Shown here: positions 39,645 to 49,860 of the stretch, piece by piece
Numbering within the stretch: position 1 is the stretch's first letter
Layout of the letters: each line of letters starts with the position of its first letter
From: Virgibacillus oceani
GTDB lineage: Bacteria > Bacillota > Bacilli > Bacillales > Amphibacillaceae
NCBI RefSeq assembly: GCF_014638995.1
Contig: NZ_BMFR01000002.1
Coordinates: 106,203-170,202, forward strand
DNA length: 64,000 bases
Direction: 5' to 3'
Program-made: the position numbers and the translations under genes
The notes under the pieces: model-generated
The model's database searches: none
What the model was told of the DNA's origin: nothing
What the model saw: only the letters and a program-made list of their open reading frames with translations

Positions 39645-39679
39645 GAAAAACGCTCTTCATCATTACTGCATGAAGAGCA
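39645..39679 (-). terminator. Terminator after whiA
   Basis: Minus strand GCTCTTCAT pairs with ATGAAGAGC, followed by GTTTTTC. It lies between whiA and crh. Confidence 0.75.
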
Positions 39680-39734
39680 TTGGGTAAATTATCCATAGTA
39701 TACCATGAAAGAATATAAAATGTATATAAATCGG

Positions 39735-40685
39735 TTATTTTTCCAAAACCTTTTCACCATTACGAAGTTTATCTGCGTATTCATCTATTTTTTTTAATCT
39801 ATGATTAACACCCGATTTAGAAATTTTCCCACTTGAAACCAGTTCACCCAATTCCTTTAAGGAAACATCCTGATGCTGCACCCTTAGTACTGCTATTTCA
39901 CGAAGTTTCTCAGGTAATACATCCAGTCCGACTGTTTTATCAATTAAGTTAATATTTTCAATTTGTCTAAATGCAGCCCCGATTGTTTTGTTCAAATTGG
40001 CGGTTTCACAATTTACAAGCCGATTTACTGAATTTCGCATATCGCGGACAATACGAACATCTTCAAATTTAAAGAGCGCATTATGTGCACCGATAATATT
40101 TAGAAATTCTGTAATTTTTTCCGCTTCCTTTATATACGTAATATACCCATTCTTCCTTTCTAATTTTCTTGCTCTTAGGTTAAAACTATTAAGTAAATCA
40201 CATAACGAATCATTATGCTCTTGATAAAAATTAGATATCTCCAAATGATAGGAAGAAGTTTCTGGATTGTTAACCGAACCCCCGGCTAAAAATGCCCCAC
40301 GCAAATAGGATTTCTTGCAGCATGACTTTTTCAGATATTGTTCCGAAATGGTACGGTCAAACGTATAAGGTTCCTGTAAAATATCGAGGTTCGATAGTAA
40401 TATCCTTACATCCTCTTTCATGCGAACAATATATACATTGTTTTTCTTTAGCTTCATTTTTTTACGCACCAGTAATTCTACTGGAAACGAATAAAGAGTT
40501 TTGATTAAGGTATATATACGGCGGGCTATTGCAGCATTTTCTGTTTGAACATCAAGTAAATACTCTTGCTTCGATACAGAAATAGCACCGTTCATACGAA
40601 TTAATGCTGCAAGCTCTGCGCGAATACAGCAATCATCAAGCTGTACAGAAGTTAATTCTTTTTTAATTTCAGATGCAAATGACAC
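39735..40685 (-). CDS. whiA: DNA-binding protein WhiA
   Basis: 316 residues, standard. The N-terminal LAGLIDADG-like domain ([49 protein letters not shown] shortened to HLEISNF) is followed by a C-terminal HTH ([30 protein letters not shown], here SLKELGELV and [10 protein letters not shown]). Sporulation regulator in Streptomyces; in B. subtilis linked to cell division and chromosome segregation. Cluster yvcI-rapZ-yvcK-whiA is conserved across Firmicutes. Confidence 0.96.
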   Translation of the reverse strand: MSFASEIKKELTSVQLDDCCIRAELAALIRMNGAISVSKQEYLLDVQTENAAIARRIYTLIKTLYSFPVELLVRKKMKLKKNNVYIVRMKEDVRILLSNLDILQEPYTFDRTISEQYLKKSCCKKSYLRGAFLAGGSVNNPETSSYHLEISNFYQEHNDSLCDLLNSFNLRARKLERKNGYITYIKEAEKITEFLNIIGAHNALFKFEDVRIVRDMRNSVNRLVNCETANLNKTIGAAFRQIENINLIDKTVGLDVLPEKLREIAVLRVQHQDVSLKELGELVSSGKISKSGVNHRLKKIDEYADKLRNGEKVLEK

Positions 40686-40786
40686 CCCATCACCTCCCTA
40701 CTGCATTTACCTAGTTATGCACTAAACTGAAATTCGTGTGTTTTTCAACTATAATTTTGTCTTATATAAAGAAAAGGCAGACTTAG

Positions 40787-41743
40787 CTAATCAATTAATG
40801 AAAAAAGCAGTTTTGCGATTTTGTGCGTATCATGACGAAGGGTTGACTGTGAATGGTCAATAATGTCCCCTTCGATTATTTGCAAGTTCATTTCAAGTAA
40901 CTTCTCCGTATCATAAATGACTGGTTCAGCATTTTCCTCTGCATAAACATCACGGACACTTGCACGAATAGGTTCATTATGAACAACAATTGAATCCACA
41001 CAATTACCGCCAATATGATCACGAATAGCCTGAACGTGATCAGAAGCGGCGAATCCAGTTGTTTCACCAGCCTGTGTCATGACATTACAAACATAAACAA
41101 CCTTTCCTTTTGATTTATTTAAAGCAACATCAATTTTAGGAATGATCAAATTAGGTAATATGCTTGTATATAAACTGCCAGGTGAAATAACGATTAAATC
41201 AGCATTTTCAACCGCTTTTACAGCATTTGGCAATGGCTGAATCGTCTCGGGAGTTAAAAATACACGCTCAATTCTTTGATTCTTAAGCGGAATAGCAGAT
41301 TCTCCAGATACGATAGAACCATCATCCATTTTTGCATGCAATGACATGCTTTCATTTGAAATTGGGTAGATCTTTCCCTTCACATTTAAGACACGGGAAA
41401 TTTCTTTTATACCTGTATAAAAGTCGCCGGTAATGGAAGTTAAAGCAGCCAGCAGCAAGTTTCCCATCGAGTGCCCCGACAGCCCGTTCCCATTTGCAAA
41501 ACGATGCTGGAATAATTCAAGCAGCATTGGTTCTGCGTCCGATAATGCGGCAATAACATTCCGGATATCGCCGGGAGCAGGAATATCCATTTCTGTACGC
41601 AATCTTCCAGTACTTCCGCCATCATCGGCAACAGTAACCAACGCAGTTAAATGAATTGGTAAATTTTTCAGTCCACGCAAAAGGACTGGCATCCCAGTCC
41701 CGCCACCTATTACAACAACCCTAGGCAATTTCACCTTACTCAT
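40787..41743 (-). CDS. yvcK: Gluconeogenesis factor YvcK (CofD-like)
   Basis: 318 residues. CofD/YvcK fold: [18 protein letters not shown] at residues 9-26, [14 protein letters not shown] near residue 37, [12 protein letters not shown] near residue 95 and [14 protein letters not shown] near residue 187. In B. subtilis YvcK is needed on gluconeogenic carbon sources, binds UDP-GlcNAc and affects cell-wall enzyme placement. ATG overlaps the rapZ stop by 4 nt. Confidence 0.95.
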   Translation of the reverse strand: MSKVKLPRVVVIGGGTGMPVLLRGLKNLPIHLTALVTVADDGGSTGRLRTEMDIPAPGDIRNVIAALSDAEPMLLELFQHRFANGNGLSGHSMGNLLLAALTSITGDFYTGIKEISRVLNVKGKIYPISNESMSLHAKMDDGSIVSGESAIPLKNQRIERVFLTPETIQPLPNAVKAVENADLIVISPGSLYTSILPNLIIPKIDVALNKSKGKVVYVCNVMTQAGETTGFAASDHVQAIRDHIGGNCVDSIVVHNEPIRASVRDVYAEENAEPVIYDTEKLLEMNLQIIEGDIIDHSQSTLRHDTHKIAKLLFSLID

Positions 41744-42633
41744 ATGTGGTGACCTTTCCGCTTATCAATATCCCGATGACTTATATGCGTAATATAATTA
41801 CCGGATAGCTTCTTCGCAAAATACTCGGCAATCGCTACAGAACGATGCTGGCCGCCTGTACAGCCAATTGCAACTACAAGCTGTGATTTACCTTCTTTTT
41901 TATATTGCGGTAACATAAATTGAAGCAAATCGAGTACCTTTTCATTAAACCTTTGCGTATCCGACCATTTAAATACATAGGAGGATACCTCTGGGTTAAG
42001 TCCTGTTAAGGGTTGTAATTGTGATACATAATGGGGATTTGGCAGGAACCTCACATCAAAAACTAAATCCGCGTCAATCGGTACACCATATTTAAAGCCA
42101 AATGAAACCATGTGTACAGAAAAGATTTCCTGCTTATCCTCTGAATATGTTTTAATTATTTTTTCGCGCAGTTCCCTTGGCTTCAAATTTGTAGTATCAA
42201 TAATGCGCTGTGCTCTTCCCCTTAATTCGTCAAGAATGTTTCGCTCCTGTTTAATACCGTTAAGTGGTAAACCGCCAACCGCCAGTGGATGAGATCGTCT
42301 AGTTTCCTTGTACCTTGTAACCAATGCCTCATCTTTTGCATCAAGGAAGATTATATGTTCCTCAAGCCACTCAGATTCATCTAATACATCTAATGCTTCA
42401 AATAAGGAGTCAAAAAACTCACGTCCCCGCAAATCCATTACTAACGCTACTTTTCGAATATTGTTCGTAGCATCTCTCATTAGCTCAAGAAATTTAGGCA
42501 ATAAAGCTGGGGGAAGATTATCAACACAGTAGTATCCTAAATCTTCAAAGCTTTGAACTGCCACTGTTTTTCCTGCACCTGACATGCCTGTAATTATAAC
42601 TAATTTCGTTTCCTGTTCCGTTTTTTCCATCAT
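41740..42633 (-). CDS. rapZ: RNase adapter/nucleotide-binding protein RapZ (YvcJ)
   Basis: 297 residues from the ATG after AAGGGGGAGAC; the longer ORF adds unsupported N-terminal residues overlapping the NUDIX gene. P-loop GMSGAGKT (residues 16-23), [21 protein letters not shown] near residue 222, and C-terminal [20 protein letters not shown] (abbreviated [11 protein letters not shown]). In Gram-positives YvcJ hydrolyses nucleotides and affects competence; the E. coli homologue guides RNase E to GlmZ. Confidence 0.95.
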   Translation of the reverse strand: MMEKTEQETKLVIITGMSGAGKTVAVQSFEDLGYYCVDNLPPALLPKFLELMRDATNNIRKVALVMDLRGREFFDSLFEALDVLDESEWLEEHIIFLDAKDEALVTRYKETRRSHPLAVGGLPLNGIKQERNILDELRGRAQRIIDTTNLKPRELREKIIKTYSEDKQEIFSVHMVSFGFKYGVPIDADLVFDVRFLPNPHYVSQLQPLTGLNPEVSSYVFKWSDTQRFNEKVLDLLQFMLPQYKKEGKSQLVVAIGCTGGQHRSVAIAEYFAKKLSGNYITHISHRDIDKRKGHHI

Positions 42634-42643
42634 TGTCTCCCCC

Positions 42644-43111
42644 TTAAGGTATGACTGGATCAAGTCGTTCGTCAAGAAGCTCATAATCCACAGTATACGT
42701 AAAGGTACCGTATAGTATATCTCCATCATTGGACAATACATGTTTAAAAATTTTCCGATCCCCTTCAGCCATTGGCAAATCATTGATCAGGCTGAGCGGA
42801 ATCCATTCCAGCTCACCTTCAACGCAATACTCTGTTAATATACCGTCGTAAGCTCGTGAAACAAATGTAAACATCATCCATTCCTGATTAATTGTTTCAT
42901 TTTCTAATATGTTAAACGTAAATACGCCGGCTAGTTTGGGATTTATGATATTCAATGCGGTTTCCTCACGGTATTCCCTTGTTACAGATTCTTTTATGGT
43001 TTCCCCTTGCTCCATTTTCCCGCCAGGTATAGCATACCAGCCTCGTCTCGGTTTTTTTAACAATAATATCTTGTCATTATCTATAACTATGCAATTTGTA
43101 ACACGTTGCAT
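42644..43111 (-). CDS. NUDIX hydrolase (YvcI-like)
   Basis: 155 residues from the ATG 7 nt after GAGGTG. NUDIX box [20 protein letters not shown] near residues 33-52, with Ala in place of the usual Gly after EE-x. Pyrophosphohydrolase of NDP-X compounds; substrate unknown. First gene of the conserved yvcI-rapZ-yvcK-whiA cluster; its stop is 10 nt before the rapZ start. Confidence 0.9.
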   Translation of the reverse strand: MQRVTNCIVIDNDKILLLKKPRRGWYAIPGGKMEQGETIKESVTREYREETALNIINPKLAGVFTFNILENETINQEWMMFTFVSRAYDGILTEYCVEGELEWIPLSLINDLPMAEGDRKIFKHVLSNDGDILYGTFTYTVDYELLDERLDPVIP

Positions 43112-43247
43112 GCATGACCACCTCTTTCTTTTTAAGAGGAAAAATATAAACATTACTTCTATTATACAATGAAAAAAATCAAAGCTACAAGAATATGATT
43201 ATAATGGAAGTCCGCAGCTGCTTATACAAATACCGAATCTTACTAAA

Positions 43248-43440
43248 AAGTAGACGTAAACTGCGACGTAATATTCTCGGGTCGCCGTCCGGGATCGCTC
43301 CGGGCGGATGCGCACCTTAGGGCACGGCCTCAGTCTCCTCGAGAAACCCACTCTTTGGTGTCTTCGGACTTGTGCTTTTCTGAGCAGGAGTCACCGCCCG
43401 CAGCGATGCCGGACTAGTGCAGTGGAATTAATATATATCG
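43248..43440 (-). repeat. Dispersed intergenic repeat, diverged copy
   Basis: GC-rich block in AT-rich surroundings. GCCTCAGTCTCCTCG, GGTGTCTTCGGACTTGTGC and GCAGGAGTCACCGCCCGC resemble the reverse complement of the interior of the element at 43526-43641. It is bounded on the left by AGTAGACGTAAACTGCGAC. I recall many Bacillaceae genomes having numerous GC-rich intergenic blocks like this (CCTCCTCG...GCAGGAGTC...CCGCCC). Boundaries approximate. Confidence 0.6.
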
Positions 43441-43525
43441 GTACTTGCATAGATTGTAATTATTAAATATAAAGTATCTATAATATCTTTAAGAAATCAT
43501 GATTACGTTATAAATACACTTACTA

Positions 43526-43641
43526 GCAGCCCGTATACACGGAGACTCCTGTGGGAGATGAGGCATCGGTGAGACCCCGGAGTGCGTCAGCACGAGGAGG
43601 CTCATCAGCCGCCCACGGAAAGCGTAGTGTATACGGGCTGC
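43526..43641 (+). repeat. Dispersed intergenic repeat with 15-bp terminal inverted repeats
   Basis: Perfect ends GCAGCCCGTATACAC (43526-43540) and GTGTATACGGGCTGC (43627-43641) enclose an 86-nt GC-rich interior. This contains GAGACTCCTGTGGGAGA, GAGACCCCGGAGTGCG and GAGGAGGCTCATCAGCCGCC, able to fold extensively. No ORF of note. MITE-like in form. A deleted copy with flanking homology is at 29450-29521. With the copy at 43248 it fills the 664-nt gap between the NUDIX gene and trxB. Confidence 0.75.
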
Positions 43642-43672
43642 GGAATCGAAGAACATCATAAAATGTAATACT

Positions 43673-43692
43673 TATGTCGCAGTCTACGGAAA
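43673..43692 (+). repeat. Copy of short dispersed motif TTATGTCGCAGTCTACG
   Basis: TTATGTCGCAGTCTACGGAA follows the 43.5 kb repeat. The same motif is inverted at 43248-43270 on the far side, so the pair brackets both GC-rich blocks. Confidence 0.5.
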
Positions 43693-43775
43693 TAGCGACT
43701 ATGTCAAAGACCTTTAATCATTACTGATCAGCAAAGGATGTTCGACAAAATGGGACGAACGTTTGTAAAAAAGCA

Positions 43776-43808
43776 CAAAAAAAGGCACAGATGCAAAGCA
43801 CCTGTGCA
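43776..43808 (-). terminator. trxB terminator
   Basis: Minus strand GCACAGGTGC, loop TTT, GCATCTGTGC, followed by seven T. Confidence 0.85.
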
Positions 43809-43927
43809 ATAAACTAATTTATCTATTAAAAGGGGGTCAATTAGTTATCTATATTGTACCCCAAAAATATTTCGCGCGTGTTACAACAGCGTTAAAAAGC
43901 AATTACTTTCTTAAAAAATAATTTATT

Positions 43928-44917
<990 letters not shown>

Positions 44918-44962
44918 TTATCGTATAAGATCAAGTCTGGTTCGTCTATTATTCTGCTCAAA

Positions 44963-45964
44963 TTAAACTTGCCATGGTTTCTGTTCATTTGAAAGCTTGG
45001 GATGCCGTTTACAGCCCTCTTCCCATAATTTATTTGCAAATTCCTGCTTACCTACATGATATGCAGTACTGCTATACCATCGATAATAGGAAGGATGACC
45101 TTTTACAATGCCCTTTGCAAGCGAACGAAAGCGTTGATATGCTTCTTGATAAAAATTTGTTCTGGCTAATGAAACAGCCACCCTTAACTTTTGATGTTCG
45201 TGAATAGGATATACATTTAATAATCCATCAATGTGTTTTTTATATTCCTCATTATTTGATTCATAATAAAAAAGCGCCAAATTAGTGTGGCTATATAATG
45301 AGTTCGGTTCCATTTCAAGAATATCCAATTCCATTTGAATCGCGTCACTTTGTTGTCCGCTGAAAAATAATGCATGTGTATAATCATGTTTCGTTAACTT
45401 GTGGTCTGGAAATAACGTGATCATCTCTTCAAGTAACGGCAATGCCTGTTCCCATTCCATATTTTCCATATGATGAAAAACAGTTTCCTGGTAAACAAGG
45501 AGTTCATCCTCTTCTTCTAGTTCCCATTCTTCATCATCTTCATCTATATCAATTAAATACAGCAAACTCTCAGCCTCTTCACTAAAATCACCTTTAGGCT
45601 CTTTATCAAGATATGATTTTGCATATTTTTTGGCATCATTCAGTAACCCCAAATGTGCATAATTATTAGCCAACAAATAATAACAATCTGTATATTTATC
45701 ACCAGTTGTTTGAAGTACTTGATTCAGTAATTGATTTGCGGCATGAAATGCTCCAATTTCCGTATATACAATTGACATTTGACATTGATATAACGGATCT
45801 TTAGGCGTAGCTTCTATTGCTTTGCGCAGCCATTTTAACGAAATATCAAACTTTCTCTTCTGAAAGGCTTCAACACCTTTTGTAAAATAAAAATCACCTT
45901 CAGGAATAAAAGGGAAAACATTATTTTGTTTGCTGTTTTCTGTATTATTCTCCATACGTTGCAT
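44963..45964 (-). CDS. Tetratricopeptide repeat protein (YvcD-like)
   Basis: 333 residues from the ATG preceded by AGGGGGATAAGC. Several TPR units are visible: GDFYFTKGVEAFQKRKFDIS, KWLRKAIEATPKDPLYQC, YLLANNYAHLGLLNDAKKYA, SLYSHTNLALFYYESNNEEY. There is a very acidic linker near residue 155 (DEDDEEWELEEEDE). Cytosolic, probably a protein-interaction scaffold; function unknown. Directly upstream of trxB. Confidence 0.85.
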   Translation of the reverse strand: MQRMENNTENSKQNNVFPFIPEGDFYFTKGVEAFQKRKFDISLKWLRKAIEATPKDPLYQCQMSIVYTEIGAFHAANQLLNQVLQTTGDKYTDCYYLLANNYAHLGLLNDAKKYAKSYLDKEPKGDFSEEAESLLYLIDIDEDDEEWELEEEDELLVYQETVFHHMENMEWEQALPLLEEMITLFPDHKLTKHDYTHALFFSGQQSDAIQMELDILEMEPNSLYSHTNLALFYYESNNEEYKKHIDGLLNVYPIHEHQKLRVAVSLARTNFYQEAYQRFRSLAKGIVKGHPSYYRWYSSTAYHVGKQEFANKLWEEGCKRHPKLSNEQKPWQV

Positions 45965-46090
45965 GCTTATCCCCCTACTTCTCATAACGTATCCGAACAA
46001 AGTATACCACATTCATGTAGGGAATTATAGATAGGATATTAGCTCCAGGTAATTTTTTGACGATCTATAGATGACGTTTCGCTGTGTAAT

Positions 46091-46182
46091 GATAAAAACG
46101 CCACACATACTAGTAGTGCAATCCAAAAACAGATAATTTAATCCAAATTTTGAAGTCACTACCACTCGAGGGCGTTTTTATC
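46091..46182 (-). terminator. glpD terminator (long-loop hairpin)
   Basis: GATAAAAACGCC (46091-46102) and GGCGTTTTTATC (46171-46182) are a perfect 12-bp inverted repeat. Between them, CACTACTAG and GTGGTAGTG-like arms can extend the pairing. It begins 4 nt after the glpD stop. Confidence 0.7.
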
Positions 46183-46186
46183 TCTA

Positions 46187-47848
46187 TTATTTTGCTGGTG
46201 TTACTGCTTCATGCAAGAGTACATCCAATTGTTTAATGTAATCCTTTTTTTGTTCATCGTTCCATTGAAATATTTTAGCCATATAATTTATTACATTATC
46301 TTTATGCTTTCTAACCCACTCAATTTCAAAAAATAACCCGCCCGTTCTGCGAATGAAGAAATCAACAGGTTTGTATGCTAGCTCATATTCTATTGCATAA
46401 ATGAGCTCAGCAAATACGATTGGATCAAGCCCTTCTTCATTAGCTTCGGCACTTTTATCCTGAAAGATTTCAAAAATTGTATCAACGTTCGCTCCATATC
46501 TTTGAACTAGCAATTCCACAGTGTTTTCATTGATTCCAAGTACAATGCCTTCCTCAATTTTTCGTTGTTTAAATCGTGTAAATCCCTTGGAACCGCCAAC
46601 TTCACCACCAGAAATCGGCAAATGTTCCGTTTCCGATTTAGAGTATAGGATTCCTTGTTCCTCTTTCAGCTGTTTAACAACTGTATTGACCGCCTGTTCC
46701 GCCATTTTTCGGTAACCTGTTAATTTACCGCCCGCCATAGAAATAAGACCTGAATCAGAAATGAATATTTCATCTTTACGGGAAATTTCATCAGGTGATT
46801 TTCCTTCTTCTTGAATTAAAGGTCGTAAGCCTGCCCAGCTGGACTCTACGTCTTCTGCTTTCATATCCATCGATGGGAACATATAATTGATAGAATCCAA
46901 TAAATAATCACGATCATTTTCCGTCATGGTTGGGTGGGCAATATTTCCCTCATAACTCGTATCAGTAGTACCAACGTAAGTTTTATTATTACGTGGTATG
47001 GCAAAGATCATTCTGCCATCCGGAGCATCAAAATAAATCGCCTGCTGTAACGGAAAACGATCTTTTGAAAATACTAAATGTACGCCTTTTGTTAAGTGTA
47101 ACGACTTACCCTTTTTTGAACCATCAATTTCCCTTAAATCATCAACCCATGGACCACATGCATTAACAACTTTTTTTGCATATATTCTATGTTTTTCCCC
47201 ACTAATTTGATCTTCAGCTAAAACACCTGTAATTTTACCGGATTTGTTATAAATGAATTCAACCGCTTTAGTATAATTAATTGCATGTGCTCCTTTTTGC
47301 ACCGCCTTTTTCATAACTTCAATTGTTAAACGTGCATCATCTGTTTTGTATTCTACGTAATATCCCGCACCTTTAAGATTATCTTTCTTAATTAGCGGTT
47401 CTCGCTGCAATGCTTCATTCGGACTTAACATTTTACGACGTTCGCTTTTCTTTACTCCCGCTAAAAAATCATACATCCGTAATCCAATATTTGTTGTGAA
47501 TGGTCCAAATGTTCCACCTTTATGAAAAGGAAGCATCATCCATTCAGGCGTCGTTACGTGCGGACCATTTTCATACACAATCGCACGTTCTTTACCAACT
47601 TCAGCAACCATCTTCACTTCAAATTGCTTCAAATACCGAAGCCCACCGTGAACAAGTTTGGTTGAACGGCTTGATGTACCTGCAGCAAAATCCTGCATTT
47701 CGATTACACCTGTATGAAGCCCGCGCGTAACTGCATCCAAGGCAATACCAGAACCTGTTATTCCTCCACCAATCACCAATACATCTAATGTCTTCTCCGT
47801 TAAATTATTGAAAATATCTTCACGTTTTAAGCTTGAAAAATTTGTCAT
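46187..47848 (-). CDS. glpD: Aerobic glycerol-3-phosphate dehydrogenase
   Basis: 553 residues, ATG after GGGAGTGAAGG. FAD-dependent membrane-associated enzyme oxidising glycerol-3-phosphate to DHAP. FAD-binding VLVIGGGITGSGIALDAVTRG (written GGGITGSGIALDAVTRG), GTSSRSTKLVHGGLRYL near residue 55 and GGKLTGYRKMAE near residue 375. The C-terminal domain has ELAYKPVDFFIRRTG. A leader terminator upstream indicates antitermination control; glpF and glpP are the next genes upstream. Confidence 0.97.
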   Translation of the reverse strand: MTNFSSLKREDIFNNLTEKTLDVLVIGGGITGSGIALDAVTRGLHTGVIEMQDFAAGTSSRSTKLVHGGLRYLKQFEVKMVAEVGKERAIVYENGPHVTTPEWMMLPFHKGGTFGPFTTNIGLRMYDFLAGVKKSERRKMLSPNEALQREPLIKKDNLKGAGYYVEYKTDDARLTIEVMKKAVQKGAHAINYTKAVEFIYNKSGKITGVLAEDQISGEKHRIYAKKVVNACGPWVDDLREIDGSKKGKSLHLTKGVHLVFSKDRFPLQQAIYFDAPDGRMIFAIPRNNKTYVGTTDTSYEGNIAHPTMTENDRDYLLDSINYMFPSMDMKAEDVESSWAGLRPLIQEEGKSPDEISRKDEIFISDSGLISMAGGKLTGYRKMAEQAVNTVVKQLKEEQGILYSKSETEHLPISGGEVGGSKGFTRFKQRKIEEGIVLGINENTVELLVQRYGANVDTIFEIFQDKSAEANEEGLDPIVFAELIYAIEYELAYKPVDFFIRRTGGLFFEIEWVRKHKDNVINYMAKIFQWNDEQKKDYIKQLDVLLHEAVTPAK

Positions 47849-47956
47849 CAACCTTCACTCCCCTGCAAAAATTCTCCTCTAGTTATAAGTACCCTTACAT
47901 AAAGGAACTCATGTATAATTTAAAAGGAAATTTTATATTAATAACGGATTTTAAAC

Positions 47957-48009
47957 ATAAAAAGACCACAAAACGCACTAATGACTTAACATTAGCAGTT
48001 TGTGGTTTC
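47957..48009 (-). terminator. Leader terminator upstream of glpD (probable GlpP target)
   Basis: Minus strand AACCACAAA...CTAATG, loop, CATTAG...TTTGTGGT, then CTTTTT. It lies about 110 nt upstream of the glpD start. B. subtilis glpD has the same layout, relieved by GlpP with glycerol-3-phosphate. Part of the 390-nt gap between glpF and glpD. Confidence 0.75.
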
Positions 48010-48131
48010 TCCATTTCTCCGTCCAAAATATTAACTTATCTATACCTTACCATATAAAAGCGAATTCGAAAAGGAAAATGTATTATTTGCTTGCAGAGGC
48101 TTTAACTTCCTTTTCCCCCCTGGATACAATT

Positions 48132-48242
48132 TTATCGCTTTCTCATGAAGCCCTTCATGAGAAATATGATCCATTTGATAACAACGTGCTTATTCCCCCA
48201 ATATAAACCAGCAAAATATACAGCACCCAATGCAAGGGTCAT
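48132..48242 (-). CDS. Candidate small membrane peptide downstream of glpF
   Basis: 36 codons. The ATG overlaps the glpF TGA (ATGA), the classic translational-coupling layout. Product MTLALGAVYFAGLYWGNKHV followed by a hydrophobic stretch (VIKWIIFLMKGF) and a basic end (MRKR), looking like one or two membrane segments. No homologue recalled; no separate ribosome binding site. The 3' part of the ORF contains the perfect hairpin at 48139-48164. Could be chance. Confidence 0.3.
   Translation of the reverse strand: MTLALGAVYFAGLYWGNKHVVIKWIIFLMKGFMRKR
48139..48164. other. Perfect 11-bp hairpin after glpF
   Basis: TTTCTCATGAA, loop GCCC, TTCATGAGAAA. No T run follows on either strand, so it is more likely an RNA-stabilising or processing element at the 3' end of glpF than a terminator. 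Confidence 0.5.
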
Positions 48243-49048
48243 TCAATTTTATTCTTCGCCTTGCTAAGTTCAATCCCCAATGAAACAAGAAAAATTACAG
48301 CAATCATTACACTTGCCAGCCAAAAATAAATAGTTTTATTTCCTTCAAACATCGCCTGATAAAACAGACCGCCATAAACACCGCCGCTTGCAGGTCCTAT
48401 TACCGGAACCCATGAATATCCCCAATTTGATGAACCTTTTCCGGGAATAGGCAATATCCAATGTGCTATTCGCGGTCCCAAATCTCGTGCAGGATTAATC
48501 GCATACCCAGTTGTTCCACCTAATGACATACCAATTGCCACGATTAATAGTCCCACGATTAATGGATTTAATCCTTCTGTAAACTCATTTGATCCAATAA
48601 ATAGAATACCCATTACCAGCACAAACGTGCCAATAATTTCACTCACTAAATTTGACATTGGACTTGGAATAGCCGGACCTGTTGAAAATACACCTAACTT
48701 TGTATCTGGATCATCGGTCACTTTCCAATGAGGCAAGTAATGAAAAAAGACAACCACTGCACCAATAATTCCACCTATCATTTGTGCAATAATGTATATT
48801 GGAACCTTCGCCCAAGGAAAGTCACCAACTGCTGCCAGCCCTAATGTTACAGCAGGATTAACATGTGCACCAGTAATATTGCCAACAGCATAAACAGCCA
48901 TAGCCACACCTAAGCCCCATGCGAATGTAACCAATACCCATCCAGCACCTTCTGCTAATGTTTTTTTCAGTGATACACCAGCAACTACCCCACCACCAAA
49001 AATAATTAATATCATCGTGCCCAGTAATTCTCCGAGAAATTCAGACAT
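48239..49048 (-). CDS. glpF: Glycerol uptake facilitator (aquaglyceroporin)
   Basis: 269 residues from the ATG after TAGGAGGGC. MIP-family channel: six helices and two NPA half-helices, HVNPAVTLG near residue 64 and NPARDLGPR near residue 197. The Asp after the second NPAR is typical of glycerol channels. Mediates glycerol diffusion into the cell. The usual partner glpK (glycerol kinase) does not follow; the next gene is glpD. Confidence 0.95.
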   Translation of the reverse strand: MSEFLGELLGTMILIIFGGGVVAGVSLKKTLAEGAGWVLVTFAWGLGVAMAVYAVGNITGAHVNPAVTLGLAAVGDFPWAKVPIYIIAQMIGGIIGAVVVFFHYLPHWKVTDDPDTKLGVFSTGPAIPSPMSNLVSEIIGTFVLVMGILFIGSNEFTEGLNPLIVGLLIVAIGMSLGGTTGYAINPARDLGPRIAHWILPIPGKGSSNWGYSWVPVIGPASGGVYGGLFYQAMFEGNKTIYFWLASVMIAVIFLVSLGIELSKAKNKIE

Positions 49049-49185
49049 AGCGAGCCCTCCTATAATATACATGAAATTAATTCTGTAAATGTATGGATTT
49101 GAATCAAAGTTATTTCTTATATTCCACTTTTTTGAATAAAATAACGTTACAGTGGGATAGAAGAGATATACTGCTAAAAATCACT

Positions 49186-49221
49186 AAAAAAAGACTAAAC
49201 AATTAGGCAGCTAATTTAGTC
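49186..49221 (-). terminator. Terminator between glpP and glpF (probable GlpP target)
   Basis: Minus strand GACTAAATTAG, loop CTGC, CTAATTGTTTAGTC with seven T. It is placed about 140 nt before glpF and 34 nt after glpP, so it either ends glpP or is the GlpP-relieved attenuator of glpF. Confidence 0.7.
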
Positions 49222-49254
49222 GCTACAATTGTATAGTCTCTCAAAAATAATTTT

Positions 49255-49800
49255 TTAGTAATGCCATAGTGCTGAATTTGATGTAGATACGGCCCGTGCA
49301 CCACTTTCAAGTGCAGACGCTATTTCTTTTTCAGACGTTACCAATCCCCCTGCGATAACTGGAATTGCTGTTTTCTTATATATTTGGGTAATGAGCTCCG
49401 GGATTAGTCCGGGCAATACTTCAGTACAGTCCGGCTGGTATCGCGCAATCGATTTTAAATTATGTTCAAGTGCCAGGCTATCTAATAAAAATATACGCTG
49501 TATCGCCAATAATTTATTTTTTTTTGCCAAGCTGATTACATTTCCTCTAGTTGACAGAATACCATCTGGTTTCACTTCACGAATTAAAAATTCCATCCCA
49601 TATTCGTCAGCCTTCAGTCCATGTATTAAGTCAAAATGAACAAGCGCCAGCTTATTTGCACGTTTTGTATAATCAACCAGACTTTTTAATTGGGCAAGTC
49701 GTGTTTCCAGGAAAACGATTGAATCATGAGTCGTTTCCAGCGCCTTATCAAAATCTTTCATTTTTCGAATAGCAGGCAGTATCCCTGTAGGCATATCCAA
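49255..49800 (-). CDS. glpP: Glycerol uptake operon antiterminator GlpP
   Basis: 181 residues from the TTG after GGGAGAG; the longer ORF overlaps yvoF without a ribosome binding site. Matches the GlpP family: GILPAIRKMKDFDKAL, ALVHFDLIHGLKADEYGMEF (abbreviated HFDLIHGLKADEYG), DGILSTRGNVISLAKK, AIQRIFLLDSLALE, and the C-terminal IPVIAGGLVTSEKEI with STSNSALW. RNA-binding antiterminator activated by glycerol-3-phosphate in B. subtilis. Sits upstream of glpF, both downstream of the hprK-lgt-yvoD-ppaX-yvoF run. Confidence 0.93.
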   Translation of the reverse strand: MDMPTGILPAIRKMKDFDKALETTHDSIVFLETRLAQLKSLVDYTKRANKLALVHFDLIHGLKADEYGMEFLIREVKPDGILSTRGNVISLAKKNKLLAIQRIFLLDSLALEHNLKSIARYQPDCTEVLPGLIPELITQIYKKTAIPVIAGGLVTSEKEIASALESGARAVSTSNSALWHY

Positions 49801-49860
49801 TTTGATTCTCTCCCTTGTAAGTTGTAACCCATGGCGGCTGTCCATAAAATAAAGTACATG

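Noticed and set aside
48060..48135. Possible decayed gene between glpF and glpD (KLYPGGKRKLKP-like frame)
   Set aside because: Short, unsupported frames without start signals; no recognisable family.
48000..48206. Plus-strand ORF of 68 codons between glpD and glpF
   Set aside because: No ribosome binding site; much of it arises from the palindromic hairpin and the glpD leader terminator read in antisense.
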